A DNA stretch of 32,619 nt, taken from contig JANQII010000019.1 of the NCBI GenBank assembly GCA_028282195.1, positions 1-32,619 of the forward strand, written 5' to 3'. Below, piece by piece: positions 16,717 to 24,682 of this stretch; within the stretch, counting starts at the first letter, position 1; every line of letters starts with the position of its first letter. Both the position numbers and the translations under genes were made by a program. Source of the stretch: Prolixibacteraceae bacterium. Its GTDB lineage: Bacteria; Bacteroidota; Bacteroidia; Bacteroidales; Prolixibacteraceae. The notes under the pieces are model-generated. The model did no database searches. It saw only the letters and a program-made list of their open reading frames with translations, and was not told where the DNA came from.

Positions 16717-17547
16717 ATGGAAAAACGAAATCTACTTTTATTATTGTTCCTTGTATTTTGCTTGCACTTTACATTTGCACAAGATATTATTATCCTCAAA
16801 AATGGCGATGAGATTAAATCAAAAGTAACTGAAATCGCAAATGACTTTATAAAGTACAGAAAGTATGAAAATATTGATGGACCAACTTATAATCTTAGTA
16901 CAAATGAAATATTTATGATTAAATATGAAAATGGGACAAAAGAGATGTTTAATAAGATTGTTCAAAAAGATAAGGAGAGTAGTCAATCAAATGATTTCAG
17001 TGGTTCTAAAGGGACTTTTGTTGATGAACGCGATGGTCAGATTTATAACTGGGTAAAAATTGGAGATCAAATCTGGATGGCTCAAAATTTAGCTTATGAT
17101 GGAGAAGGGGGCTGTTGGGATTATCACACAATTCATGGTTATAAAGGAAATGTAAATTTTTATAAGGAATTGGGGAAACTTTATAACTGGGAAACAGCGT
17201 GCAAAGTTTGTCCGGATGGATGGCATCTTCCTTCGGAAAAAGAATGGTTTCTTTTACAAAAAGGGTGGAATAAACATGTGAGAAAGTTCAAGGCAAATTA
17301 TGGGTGGATTTTTAATAAAACTGGAACTAATGAATTTGGCTTTTCAGCCCTTCCAAATGGTTATCGCCACAATAAGAAAAAGTACCATCTATATTACGAT
17401 GTTGGTCATGATGCATATTGGTGGACTTCAGATAGAAGAGGAAAATCTTTTGCAAGCTATTATAAACTAAGCTGGAACAGTTCAAGTTTTCGCAGTTATT
17501 CTCATTACAAATCTTATGGACTTGGTGTTCGATGCGTGAAAGATTAA
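16717..17547 (+). CDS. FISUMP-domain exported protein
   Basis: A 276-residue protein with a signal peptide (about 1-21) and a short N-domain (IILKNGDEIKSKVTEI...YENIDGPTYNL) common in Bacteroidota surface proteins. A Fibrobacter-succinogenes-major-paralogous (FISUMP) domain follows from about 104 to the end: GQIYNWVKIGDQIWMAQNL, GKLYNWETACKVCPDGWHL, SALPNGYR, YWWTSD and GLGVRCVKD. The domain is thought to be structural or binding, related to C-type-lectin/FGE-like folds, and is frequent in surface proteins. It is the last gene of the run that starts at 10506. Confidence 0.92.
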   Translation: MEKRNLLLLLFLVFCLHFTFAQDIIILKNGDEIKSKVTEIANDFIKYRKYENIDGPTYNLSTNEIFMIKYENGTKEMFNKIVQKDKESSQSNDFSGSKGTFVDERDGQIYNWVKIGDQIWMAQNLAYDGEGGCWDYHTIHGYKGNVNFYKELGKLYNWETACKVCPDGWHLPSEKEWFLLQKGWNKHVRKFKANYGWIFNKTGTNEFGFSALPNGYRHNKKKYHLYYDVGHDAYWWTSDRRGKSFASYYKLSWNSSSFRSYSHYKSYGLGVRCVKD

Positions 17548-17611
17548 CCTGTAGAAAAACAACCTGAATAACTACATTGCCCGGTAAAGGGATAAGATCC
17601 CAGTTCACCGG

Positions 17612-17639
17612 CCTGACAATGTTTTCAAAACCTGTCAGG
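17612..17639 (+). terminator. Inverted repeat downstream of the envelope operon
   Basis: CCTGACA (17612-17618) pairs with TGTCAGG (17633-17639), 64 bp after the FISUMP stop. The inner TTTTCAAAACC makes it look like a relative of palindromic module B with altered arms. No strong T-tract follows, so termination is only possible. Confidence 0.4.
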
Positions 17640-17862
17640 TCTACAAACTAACAGGTTTAACCCCATTAACCACCTCCCATAAATAAAAAAACCCAAAAAC
17701 CATTTTGTAAATTAATCAGAATGTTGTAAATTGGTCAATATTAACAAATAAAAGCAATGTAGTACGCATTGCCGCCCCATAAGCATGAGAAATACAATAC
17801 AGAAAATACACCCCTGGCCGATAGAATTAACAAATAGATGCCCCAACAAGCTTGCTACAAGC

Positions 17863-18114
17863 GTAGGAACATTTAAATTCCTTGTAGGAACAGTCAACCT
17901 TTATGTAGGAGCGTATGCCGCGCTTGTAGGAATACACCACCCACGGGTAGGAACGTATGACCCACCTGTAGGGATACACCACCCACGTGTAGGAACGCAT
18001 GACCTGCCTGTAGGGATGCATCACCCACGTGTAGGAACACATGACCAGCCCGTAGGAACACTTGCCGGATACGTAGGGGAGCTTGCCTTGCAGGTAGAAA
18101 AGTATAACATCTTC
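17863..18114. repeat. Twelve-unit tandem array, exact 21-bp period
   Basis: GTAGG(A/G) or its GTAGAA variant begins units at 17863, 17884, 17905, 17926, 17947, 17968, 17989, 18010, 18031, 18052, 18073 and 18094, with no change of spacing. The first 5-6 bases of each unit are conserved and the other 15 vary. In the centre, two unit types alternate (GTAGGAAC-...-ATGACC and GTAGGGAT-...-CACCCACG), giving a 42-bp higher order. An open frame runs through it as VGxxxxx heptads, but the opposite strand is open too, and I see no start signal, export signal or neighbour that would mark a gene. The surrounding gap, 17548-18204, also holds a TTGTAAATTnnTCA direct repeat (17705 and 17724) and GCAATG/CATTGC (17754-17772). 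Confidence 0.9.
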
Positions 18115-18152
18115 GCGATAAAGCTCATTGTAAAGACGCGATTTATCGCGTC
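18114..18152 (+). promoter_or_regulatory. Alternative hairpins upstream of the coiled-coil gene
   Basis: GACGCGA-ttta-TCGCGTC (18135-18152) is a perfect hairpin. CGCGATAAA (18114-18122) can instead pair with TTTATCGCG (18142-18150), so the two stems exclude each other. The unit ends 52 bases before the ATG at 18205. The GACGCGATTTATCGCGTC core resembles a dispersed palindrome seen in several phyla, so it may be just another repeat. Confidence 0.4.
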
Positions 18153-18204
18153 TCATATACCAGACAATAAAATACCCTTAATTACAAACTTTTAAACAAA
18201 AATT

Positions 18205-18864
18205 ATGAGTTCAAATCCGAAAAAAACAGAATCCGATTTACTCGAACAGTACCGGGTAGCTCTTGAAAATGTTAAAAAACAGCCCCAAATCGCCACTACG
18301 ATGGTTGAGTATGGTTATGATGATCCAACTCTTGCAGTAGGGAAAAACTTATGGGAATATGCCCAAACTACTTATGAAAACAATAAGCTTGAAGACGATG
18401 AAACCTCAGAAGCAAAACAAGAGTTGGATAGATTAAAAGCAGAACTTTCTGAGATGTACTGGTTGCACCGTAAAAAAGCAAGGGTAGTTTTTCGCGATGA
18501 TATGGTCACACTATCTAAACTTGAACTACACCGTAGTTTGCCGGATGCTTATGCAGCATGGCTCGAAGCAATCCGTAAATTCTATACTGTTGCTCAATCC
18601 AGCGATGAAATCAAGCAAAAAATGTTGCGGCTAAAAGTTACGGATGAAGAACTAAGCTCAGGTTCAGAAAAAGTAACAGCTGTAGAAGGAGCCCGTGCAG
18701 ACTATCTGCGTGAAGTCGGGGAATCGCAGGACGCAACAAAAGTAAAAGACAAAGCAATTACAGAAATAGCAGTCTGGATGCGTGAGTTCTACGATGTAGC
18801 CCGCATTGCACTTGAGGATAATCCCCAGCTTTTAGAAACTTTAGGGTTAAAAGTTCGCTCATAA
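18205..18864 (+). CDS. Cytoplasmic coiled-coil protein of unknown function
   Basis: A 219-residue, strongly charged, almost entirely helical protein with no signal peptide and no cysteine. Coiled-coil-like segments include EAKQELDRLKAELSEMYWL (about 70-90), and the C-terminal third is amphipathic (KDKAITEIAVWMREFYDVAR). The opening MSSNPKKTESDLLEQYRVAL and the GYDDPTLAVGKNLWEYA segment look like an uncharacterised family common in marine Bacteroidota, by memory only. It stands alone between the 21-bp array and a pair of palindromic modules. Confidence 0.85.
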   Translation: MSSNPKKTESDLLEQYRVALENVKKQPQIATTMVEYGYDDPTLAVGKNLWEYAQTTYENNKLEDDETSEAKQELDRLKAELSEMYWLHRKKARVVFRDDMVTLSKLELHRSLPDAYAAWLEAIRKFYTVAQSSDEIKQKMLRLKVTDEELSSGSEKVTAVEGARADYLREVGESQDATKVKDKAITEIAVWMREFYDVARIALEDNPQLLETLGLKVRS

Positions 18865-18873
18865 TAATGGGGT

Positions 18874-18939
18874 GGAAGTTTTTAACTTCCAATTGATGGG
18901 TGGAACTAAACCGCTTAGCCAATTTTAATGGCTAAGCGG
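18874..18939. repeat. Palindromic modules A and C
   Basis: Module A is GGAAGTT-ttt-AACTTCC (18874-18890). Module C pairs CCGCTTAGCC (18911-18920) with GGCTAAGCGG (18930-18939). The same two modules lie together, in the opposite order, at 221-280. The copy starts 10 bases after the coiled-coil gene's stop and may serve as its terminator. Confidence 0.75.
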
Positions 18940-19087
18940 TTATACTTTACTCTCCTGTTCTCTTTTTCTCCCATTCTCAAATTCTCTCCTTCTTTTTCAC
19001 TATAACAGTTATACTTAAATCCACTTTTCTACGTTTTTCGATAACGGACAAATTTGGTTACTTTTATTGCCTTAATAAGCATTATTC

Positions 19088-21082
19088 ATGAGACAGTCTT
19101 TTTTAGCCCTAATTGGCTTATCTTTTATTCTACTTTTAGCTGGGTGTTCTGCTCAGAAAAATTATCGGATGGGAAGTAATTCCTATGAAATCGGGGAATA
19201 TTACCGTGCAACTGAAAAATTTAGAAAAGCCTATCGGAAGGATAAAGATTTAAAGCGAAAGATGGAGATGGCTTACCAATTGGCTGATGCTTACTTTAAA
19301 ATTGGCGAATATGCCAAAGCTGCGATCTGGTATAAGAATGCAATTCGAAGGGGGCACCCGGATTTTGATGCTCATTTGTATTATGCTGATTGTTTAAGAG
19401 CTACCAAGAAGTTTGAAGATGCAATTGAATATTACCAAATTTATCTTGATTCTGTTCCGGAAGATATTCGGGCAATTAACGGGATGGATGCTTGTCGGTA
19501 TGTGGAAGACTGGGAAGAAAACCCAACCCGCTATGTTGTAAATGCAGTGCGCGAACTGAACTCAAAATACAGTGATTATGCTCCTGTTTTTGTAGGGAAT
19601 AAAGACAATGAGGTTCTGTTTACATCAAACAGGGAAGACGTGACAGGTAAGCGTGAAAGTTCAATTACAGGGGAATACAATGCTGATATTTTCAGGGCTG
19701 AGTTTCAGGTTCAACGACAAAAATGGGGAGAACCACAGCTAATCGAAGAATCCGGAATAATTAATACTACCGATGAAGATGGAGCAACTGCTTTGTCGCA
19801 GAATGGGGATTTGATGATTTTTACCCGTGCACGTTTTGACAAAATGAACCATCTTGGAACGGAACTTTATTCAGCTAAATTATCCAGGGGGGATTGGTCA
19901 GAACCGGTTAAAATAGAAATACTTGGCGATAGTTTAATTGCTGCACACCCTGCTTTATCACCAGATGGAAATACTTTGTATTTTGTATCTGACCGGCCCG
20001 GAGGCTTTGGAGGGAAAGATATTTGGATGGCAAAAAAAGATGGAGGCTCTTATAGCAATCCGGTCAATATGGGCGAGAAAATTAATACTCCCGGCAACGA
20101 AGTTTTTCCTACAGTTCGCCAAAATGGGGAGTTTTACTTTTCATCAGACCACCATATGGGTATGGGGGGATTGGATATTTTCAAAGCTGTAAAAGATGAA
20201 AATGATGAATGGCAAATTCAAAACATGAAAGCTCCTGTTAACTCTTCGGGTGACGATTTTGCAATGTCCTTTATTCCGGGGGAAGAAGAGCGTGGTATGT
20301 TTTCATCTAACCGAAAAGGTTCCCGGAGTGACGATATTTTCTCATTCTACTTACCGCCAAAAGTATTTAGGGTATCTGGAGAAATATACGATAAAGAAAC
20401 AAATCAACGCCTTGATGGTGCCCGTGTTCGCATTATTGGAACAGATGGAACCAACCTAAAGTTAAGGGCTGAAGACGGTAAATTTCAGCTGAAACTGAAC
20501 CCGGAGACCGACTATATTTTTGCTGGATTTAAAGATGGTTTCCTGAATGATAAAAGACGTGAAACCACAATTGATTTGGAAGACAGTAAAGACTTTAGGG
20601 TCGATCTTTATCTGACACCAACTGATGCACCAATTAGGGTGGACAATATTAATTATGAGTTCGGAAGTTGGGAATTGCTCCGTGAATCTGTCAATGCACT
20701 TGACAGTTTAGTTGCGATTCTTGAATTAAATCCGACCATTACCATTGAATTAATGTCGCATACTGACCATGTTGGTTCCGATCAGTTTAATTTCGACTTA
20801 TCACAAAAAAGAGCGCAAGCTGTCGTCGACTATTTAATAGGGAAAGGAATTAACCCAGACCGTTTGGTAGCCAAAGGGTATGGTGAAACATGGCCTAAAA
20901 AGATTACCCGTTCAATGGCTAAGAATTACGATTTCCTGAAGCGTAACGATGAACTAACGGAAGAATTCATTCTTCAACTTGAACCTGAACAACAGGAGAT
21001 TGCAACTGCTATTAATCGTCGGACTGAATTCAGGGTGTTGTCAACCGATTTCCACGAAACTTTTGCCCCCGAGACAGAATAA
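19088..21082 (+). CDS. porE: PorE-like T9SS lipoprotein (TPR, PD40 propeller, CRD, OmpA)
   Basis: A 664-residue lipoprotein with lipobox LLLAGC (C20). Domains in order: TPR-like repeats (about 22-135), a PD40/WD40-like propeller with AHPALSPDGNTLYFVSDRPGG and related blades (about 160-430), a carboxypeptidase-regulatory-like fold starting FRVSGEIYDKETNQRL (about 435-515), and an OmpA peptidoglycan-binding domain with MSHTDHVGSDQFNFDLSQKRA (about 525-655). This domain order defines PorE (PG1058) of the type IX secretion system, which tethers the machinery to peptidoglycan in the periplasm. Paralogues with the same layout exist in Bacteroidota, so the symbol is likely but not certain. It is monocistronic and convergent with the operon that ends at 21303. 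Confidence 0.8.
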   Translation: MRQSFLALIGLSFILLLAGCSAQKNYRMGSNSYEIGEYYRATEKFRKAYRKDKDLKRKMEMAYQLADAYFKIGEYAKAAIWYKNAIRRGHPDFDAHLYYADCLRATKKFEDAIEYYQIYLDSVPEDIRAINGMDACRYVEDWEENPTRYVVNAVRELNSKYSDYAPVFVGNKDNEVLFTSNREDVTGKRESSITGEYNADIFRAEFQVQRQKWGEPQLIEESGIINTTDEDGATALSQNGDLMIFTRARFDKMNHLGTELYSAKLSRGDWSEPVKIEILGDSLIAAHPALSPDGNTLYFVSDRPGGFGGKDIWMAKKDGGSYSNPVNMGEKINTPGNEVFPTVRQNGEFYFSSDHHMGMGGLDIFKAVKDENDEWQIQNMKAPVNSSGDDFAMSFIPGEEERGMFSSNRKGSRSDDIFSFYLPPKVFRVSGEIYDKETNQRLDGARVRIIGTDGTNLKLRAEDGKFQLKLNPETDYIFAGFKDGFLNDKRRETTIDLEDSKDFRVDLYLTPTDAPIRVDNINYEFGSWELLRESVNALDSLVAILELNPTITIELMSHTDHVGSDQFNFDLSQKRAQAVVDYLIGKGINPDRLVAKGYGETWPKKITRSMAKNYDFLKRNDELTEEFILQLEPEQQEIATAINRRTEFRVLSTDFHETFAPETE

Positions 21083-21101
21083 TGTAAACGAATAGAGATA
21101 A

Positions 21102-21260
21102 AAAAGAGGCTGTCCCAAAAGAATAAAATTCAAACCGCGAAGAACGCGAAGATTACGCAAAGAACATTAAGCTTCTGATATAGAAAAGCTTAATTCTTTG
21201 TATCTTTGCGGTTCCTTAAAATACTTAGCGGTTAAGTTAACTTTTTGGATAGCCTCTTTT
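21102..21260. repeat. Long imperfect inverted repeat, MITE-like
   Basis: The ends are inverted: AAAAGAGGCTGTCCCAAAA (21102-21120) against TTTTGGATAGCCTCTTTT (21243-21260). Inside, AACCGCGAAGA...AAGCTT (about 21133-21174) pairs with AAGCTTAATTCTTTGTATC...GCGGTT (about 21186-21212). The whole unit could fold into one hairpin. It fills the gap between convergent genes and may terminate both. Terminal repeats plus internal palindrome and no ORF suggest a non-autonomous transposon remnant. Confidence 0.65.
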
Positions 21261-21302
21261 CCCTTTTGGTAATAACTACAATTACCGGGTATTAGTCAAA
21301 GC

Positions 21303-21551
21303 TTATTTCTTCTTTTTCTTTGCAAAGAAATAAACACCAGCAGCAACTACTACAACACCTGCAACAATCAAAATCGTAGTCAAATTGCTTTCTTCAGATT
21401 TTTCCTCTTCGTAAAATACCGGGTCCATATCATCAATTGACAATGTATCTTCAATTGCCAAAAGATCTTCATCTTCCTGCGCTGCAACCGGGCTAATGCT
21501 ACCAGCTGCAGATAGTCCTAAGACTGCTAATAACAACAATAACTTTTTCAT
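21303..21551 (-). CDS. Small exported single-span membrane protein
   Basis: An 82-residue protein with a signal peptide (MKKLLLLLAVLGLSAAGS, cleavage likely after VAAQ or nearby), a 30-residue acidic segment, a second hydrophobic span (TTILIVAGVVVVAAGVYFF) and a terminal lysine run. The mature protein would be tail-anchored with the acidic part outside. It starts 17 bp after the GT-C gene's stop, on the same strand, so it is probably the third gene of that operon. No family is recognised. Confidence 0.8.
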   Translation of the reverse strand: MKKLLLLLAVLGLSAAGSISPVAAQEDEDLLAIEDTLSIDDMDPVFYEEEKSEESNLTTILIVAGVVVVAAGVYFFAKKKKK

Positions 21552-21568
21552 TTTTTGTAAACCTTTAA

Positions 21569-23641
21569 TTAATATTTCGTTGAATTTAAATGTTCTCTGT
21601 ATCTATCAACAATACCCGGATGTGTTTCCTGGTAGGTGTCTGCTAATGCTTCTACGGCTGGCCTGTACCTTGGGTTAAGTTTCAGTGCTTCTTTTAAAAG
21701 CTCCCTTGCCCTATTGGGGTTCTCAGGAAAATAAATTTCAGCAAGTTCTACATATGCACTAACGTATTTTCTATTAACTTCAATCAAGTTATAAAAATAG
21801 TCCTTGGCTTTTCGAGTGTTCCTGTTTTCTTTATGAATAACTCCAGCCAGTTTTAAAGATGGTTCGTAAACCGGGTTAACTTTAAAAGACTTTTCTAAAG
21901 TTTCCAAAGCATCTTCTTTGTTCCCAAGCAAATATAAACATTTTGCTGCCCTGTAGTAAAGGTGCCCGTCTTTCTTATAACTTTTCAAAGATTCATTATA
22001 GTGTGCTAAAGCCGTTTCATAGTCCTTCTTTAAGTATGCTGCTTTCCCTTTTTTCCCTTCTTTCGATTTCCTTTTTACAACTGCACAAACCGGAACCCCA
22101 TCAACTTCAACCGTGTGAATTGTCCCTTCCGGCGGGAAACTTCCATTTTTCAGTAATTCAGGGTGAATGTAACTGTTTGCAAAAATTGCATAGTCCCAGT
22201 TTTCATCTTGACTTTTGATATAGGACAGGTACTTAAATTTTACATTTTTGTTTTCAGAAAAATAAGGCGAGATCTGGAAATTGCCGGCAACTACTGTTTT
22301 CTTGTTGATTTTGTTTTCTTTTAAATATGTTTTTAACCATTCGGCACCACTTCGCATAGTGTGGTAATAGTAGTCAGTCTCGTATTTTGTATAAGCACCT
22401 TTTAAACCGCCTGTAACCTGGTTGTAATACAAATAGTAATAAGGATGGGACTTTGCCATAAAACGAACCGGGTGGATAAGCAATAACACAAGTACAACAG
22501 TAAAAAAGATTTTAACAGGTCGAATATTTATTTGCTTATAAAACTCATTTATACCTAAGGCAGACATGATGATAAGGCCTGGAAAAATGAATAAAAAATG
22601 TCTCCATCCACCATATAAGTTTGCTTCAACCAGAATTACAAATAGGGGGGGGAATACTACTGAAAAAACAAGAAGAGCACAAGTTACCCTGTGCTTTTGA
22701 GTTGAAATCTTTTTGAAATAGAAGACAAAGAGGGCCAGGCCCACAAAAACAATGATGGGGATAGTGATCAGCAGGTACTTCGGAAGGTAATACCAGGGGC
22801 GGAAATCCGACCAGATAAATTCACCATCGAAAATCTGACGGAGGGTCGTTGGAAAATCCGTCATTACTTTATATGATTCCCAGGGGTGGACAATTGGATT
22901 TTGTAAAGCGTAAGGCCATAAAATGAGTCCGATCAGGTACCCAATAAATGAGATGACCAAAAGCCGAACAAATAGTTTTTGCGCAAACCTCCAATCCAGG
23001 TTTTTTTTCTCAATGAAATCATAAAATAAATAAAGAAACCCTGCAAAAAGGAGATAAAACACCAATAAGATTCCCCCTGCCCTGATACTGACGGAAAAAG
23101 CAATACTAGCGATCAAGAAAAAAAGTAAACCTGAAGATTGCGGTTTAAACTTGGCATAGGTTAATTTCAGTGTATAATAAACACCGGCAATATAAGCCAG
23201 GGCAAAAGGAATATCTTTCATATTATTTTGCAAATGACCAAGAAAGCGGGGTGATACAGCAAACAGTAGCAATACGATAATGCCTGCACGATAGCCTTTC
23301 ATCCAAACAGCAAAGCGAGCTGAAACGAAAATAGCAAGCCAGCCTATAAAGCTGCTGAATAAATGCCTAAACCCATAAACATCACTAATCCCAAGCCAAT
23401 GGATTAAAATGGTTGCAATATTATCCGGGGATTGCCCGTAATACTGTAAATGAGTTTTGGGTGTGTGCAATGCATCACGGTCTTTCCCAAGTGTTGCAAA
23501 ATAATCGTATACTTTTTCAGAATGAACATGATGAACTTCTTCATCACCTGAAATACCTGCATCCCTGCTAATTAACAGCAGAGCTCCCAGCATCAAAAAT
23601 GCAAGGATATAGAAGGTTATTTTCAGGATATCACGTTTCAT
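21569..23641 (-). CDS. GT-C membrane glycosyltransferase with C-terminal TPRs
   Basis: A 690-residue protein. About ten membrane helices occupy residues 8-410. The first external loop carries DAGISGDEE (27-35), the acidic metal-binding motif placed as in PMT/ArnT-type GT-C enzymes, which use polyprenyl-phosphate sugars. A soluble region follows, then TPR repeats from about 530 to the end (AAYLKKDYETALAHYNESL, YRAAKCLYLLGNKEDALETL, and others). It begins 5 bp after the GT2 gene, which would supply the lipid-linked sugar, so the two probably act in sequence. Acceptor and sugar cannot be read from the sequence. The TPR tail could bind protein partners. Confidence 0.88.
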   Translation of the reverse strand: MKRDILKITFYILAFLMLGALLLISRDAGISGDEEVHHVHSEKVYDYFATLGKDRDALHTPKTHLQYYGQSPDNIATILIHWLGISDVYGFRHLFSSFIGWLAIFVSARFAVWMKGYRAGIIVLLLFAVSPRFLGHLQNNMKDIPFALAYIAGVYYTLKLTYAKFKPQSSGLLFFLIASIAFSVSIRAGGILLVFYLLFAGFLYLFYDFIEKKNLDWRFAQKLFVRLLVISFIGYLIGLILWPYALQNPIVHPWESYKVMTDFPTTLRQIFDGEFIWSDFRPWYYLPKYLLITIPIIVFVGLALFVFYFKKISTQKHRVTCALLVFSVVFPPLFVILVEANLYGGWRHFLFIFPGLIIMSALGINEFYKQINIRPVKIFFTVVLVLLLIHPVRFMAKSHPYYYLYYNQVTGGLKGAYTKYETDYYYHTMRSGAEWLKTYLKENKINKKTVVAGNFQISPYFSENKNVKFKYLSYIKSQDENWDYAIFANSYIHPELLKNGSFPPEGTIHTVEVDGVPVCAVVKRKSKEGKKGKAAYLKKDYETALAHYNESLKSYKKDGHLYYRAAKCLYLLGNKEDALETLEKSFKVNPVYEPSLKLAGVIHKENRNTRKAKDYFYNLIEVNRKYVSAYVELAEIYFPENPNRARELLKEALKLNPRYRPAVEALADTYQETHPGIVDRYREHLNSTKY

Positions 23642-23646
23642 TCTGA

Positions 23647-24567
23647 TTATTCTTTTTCGTAAATCTTTTTTATAAAGTAAAGTGGTCTCTTTTGAGACTC
23701 CTTATAAATTCGGTAAACATATTCACCTACCACTCCCAGGAAAATCAATTGGATTGACCCCAGGAAGTAGATGCTTAATACTGTTGAGGGCCAGCCAAGG
23801 ACTGCAAATCCAACTATTTTTGCGACCAGCACATAAATACCTGCAAGCATAAAAACAAAAGTGCCAATAAGTCCGAGAGCCAAACAAATTTTTATCGGAA
23901 GCTTTGAGAATGAGAAAATAGCATCGCTGGCTAACAGGGCTAGTTTGTTAAGGGACATTTTGGGTTCTCCCTGAAAGCGGTCTTCCCGGACGTACTCTAC
24001 ATAACCATGTTTAAAGCCAATAAAGCTACGAAGTCCCGGAAGGTACCTTACCCTTTCTTTAAGGGAAATTAGTGCGTTGACTGCATTGCGGTTCATCATT
24101 GAGAAGTTACCCGCATTTTCAAGATCATCAACATTTGCAACCCTTTTAAAAATTGAATGGAAAATGTTCGTGAAAATATTTTTTGTGACTTTCCCTTTTC
24201 TGGCAGTTCGTTTACCACTTACAATATCGAAATCTTCAGTAATTAACTTTTTGTGCATTTCTGCCAACAATTCAGGTGGGTCCTGAAGGTCTCCGTCCAT
24301 CATTGCAACAAACTCACCTTTGGCATATTCCAGGCCGGCAGTGAATGCTGCCTGATGTCCGAAATTTTTAGAAAATGAAATGATTTTTAAACGCTTGTCT
24401 TTTTCCTGGTAGCCAATTAGTTTTTCAAGACTGGAATCAAAACTACCATCATCCACAAAAATGACTTCAAAATCTTTTGTAAAGCTTTCAAGTGCTTTCG
24501 TGGTCCTGGGAACTAATTCGTCGATTAGCTCTGCTTCGTTAAATATGGGTACTACCAGTGAAACCAT
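23647..24567 (-). CDS. GT2 polyprenyl-phosphate glycosyltransferase (DPM1/GtrB-like)
   Basis: A 306-residue enzyme that transfers a sugar from a nucleotide sugar to polyprenyl phosphate at the inner membrane. The GT-A domain has VSLVVPIFNEAELI, the VIFVDDGSFD nucleotide-binding aspartates (about 36-42), MMDGDLQDPPELL (about 89-101, catalytic DxD-like) and QGEPKMS near 202. Two C-terminal membrane helices (about 230-252 and 262-287) fit GtrB/DPM1 type members. It is the first gene of the operon that continues with the GT-C enzyme. Confidence 0.93.
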   Translation of the reverse strand: MVSLVVPIFNEAELIDELVPRTTKALESFTKDFEVIFVDDGSFDSSLEKLIGYQEKDKRLKIISFSKNFGHQAAFTAGLEYAKGEFVAMMDGDLQDPPELLAEMHKKLITEDFDIVSGKRTARKGKVTKNIFTNIFHSIFKRVANVDDLENAGNFSMMNRNAVNALISLKERVRYLPGLRSFIGFKHGYVEYVREDRFQGEPKMSLNKLALLASDAIFSFSKLPIKICLALGLIGTFVFMLAGIYVLVAKIVGFAVLGWPSTVLSIYFLGSIQLIFLGVVGEYVYRIYKESQKRPLYFIKKIYEKE

Positions 24568-24612
24568 CTTCCAAAGTTTAAAGCATTAATAACCTTTTTT
24601 TGCTGAAAGCAT

Positions 24613-24641
24613 CCGGGAGAGAAATTACTTTCAACTCCCGG
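24613..24641 (-). terminator. GC-rich hairpin downstream of the oxidoreductase
   Basis: CCGGGAG (24613-24619) pairs with CTCCCGG (24635-24641), 42 bases beyond the stop of the minus-strand oxidoreductase gene. On that strand the hairpin is followed by an A-run rather than a T-run, so it is an imperfect intrinsic terminator. It separates the oxidoreductase operon from the glycosyltransferase operon. Confidence 0.45.
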
Positions 24642-24682
24642 AGCATTCACTACTACTAATTAAAAGGTTTAGTTGGTTTAGG

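Noticed and set aside
17863-18114. CRISPR array
   Set aside because: The conserved part is only 5-8 bases, the unit is 21 bp, the spacers repeat each other, and no cas gene is nearby.
17785-18195. Possible 136-residue protein with VGxxxxx heptads across the 21-bp array
   Set aside because: The opposite strand is also open over the same stretch (17827-18156), there is no start or export signal, and the length is explained by a repeat whose period is a multiple of three.
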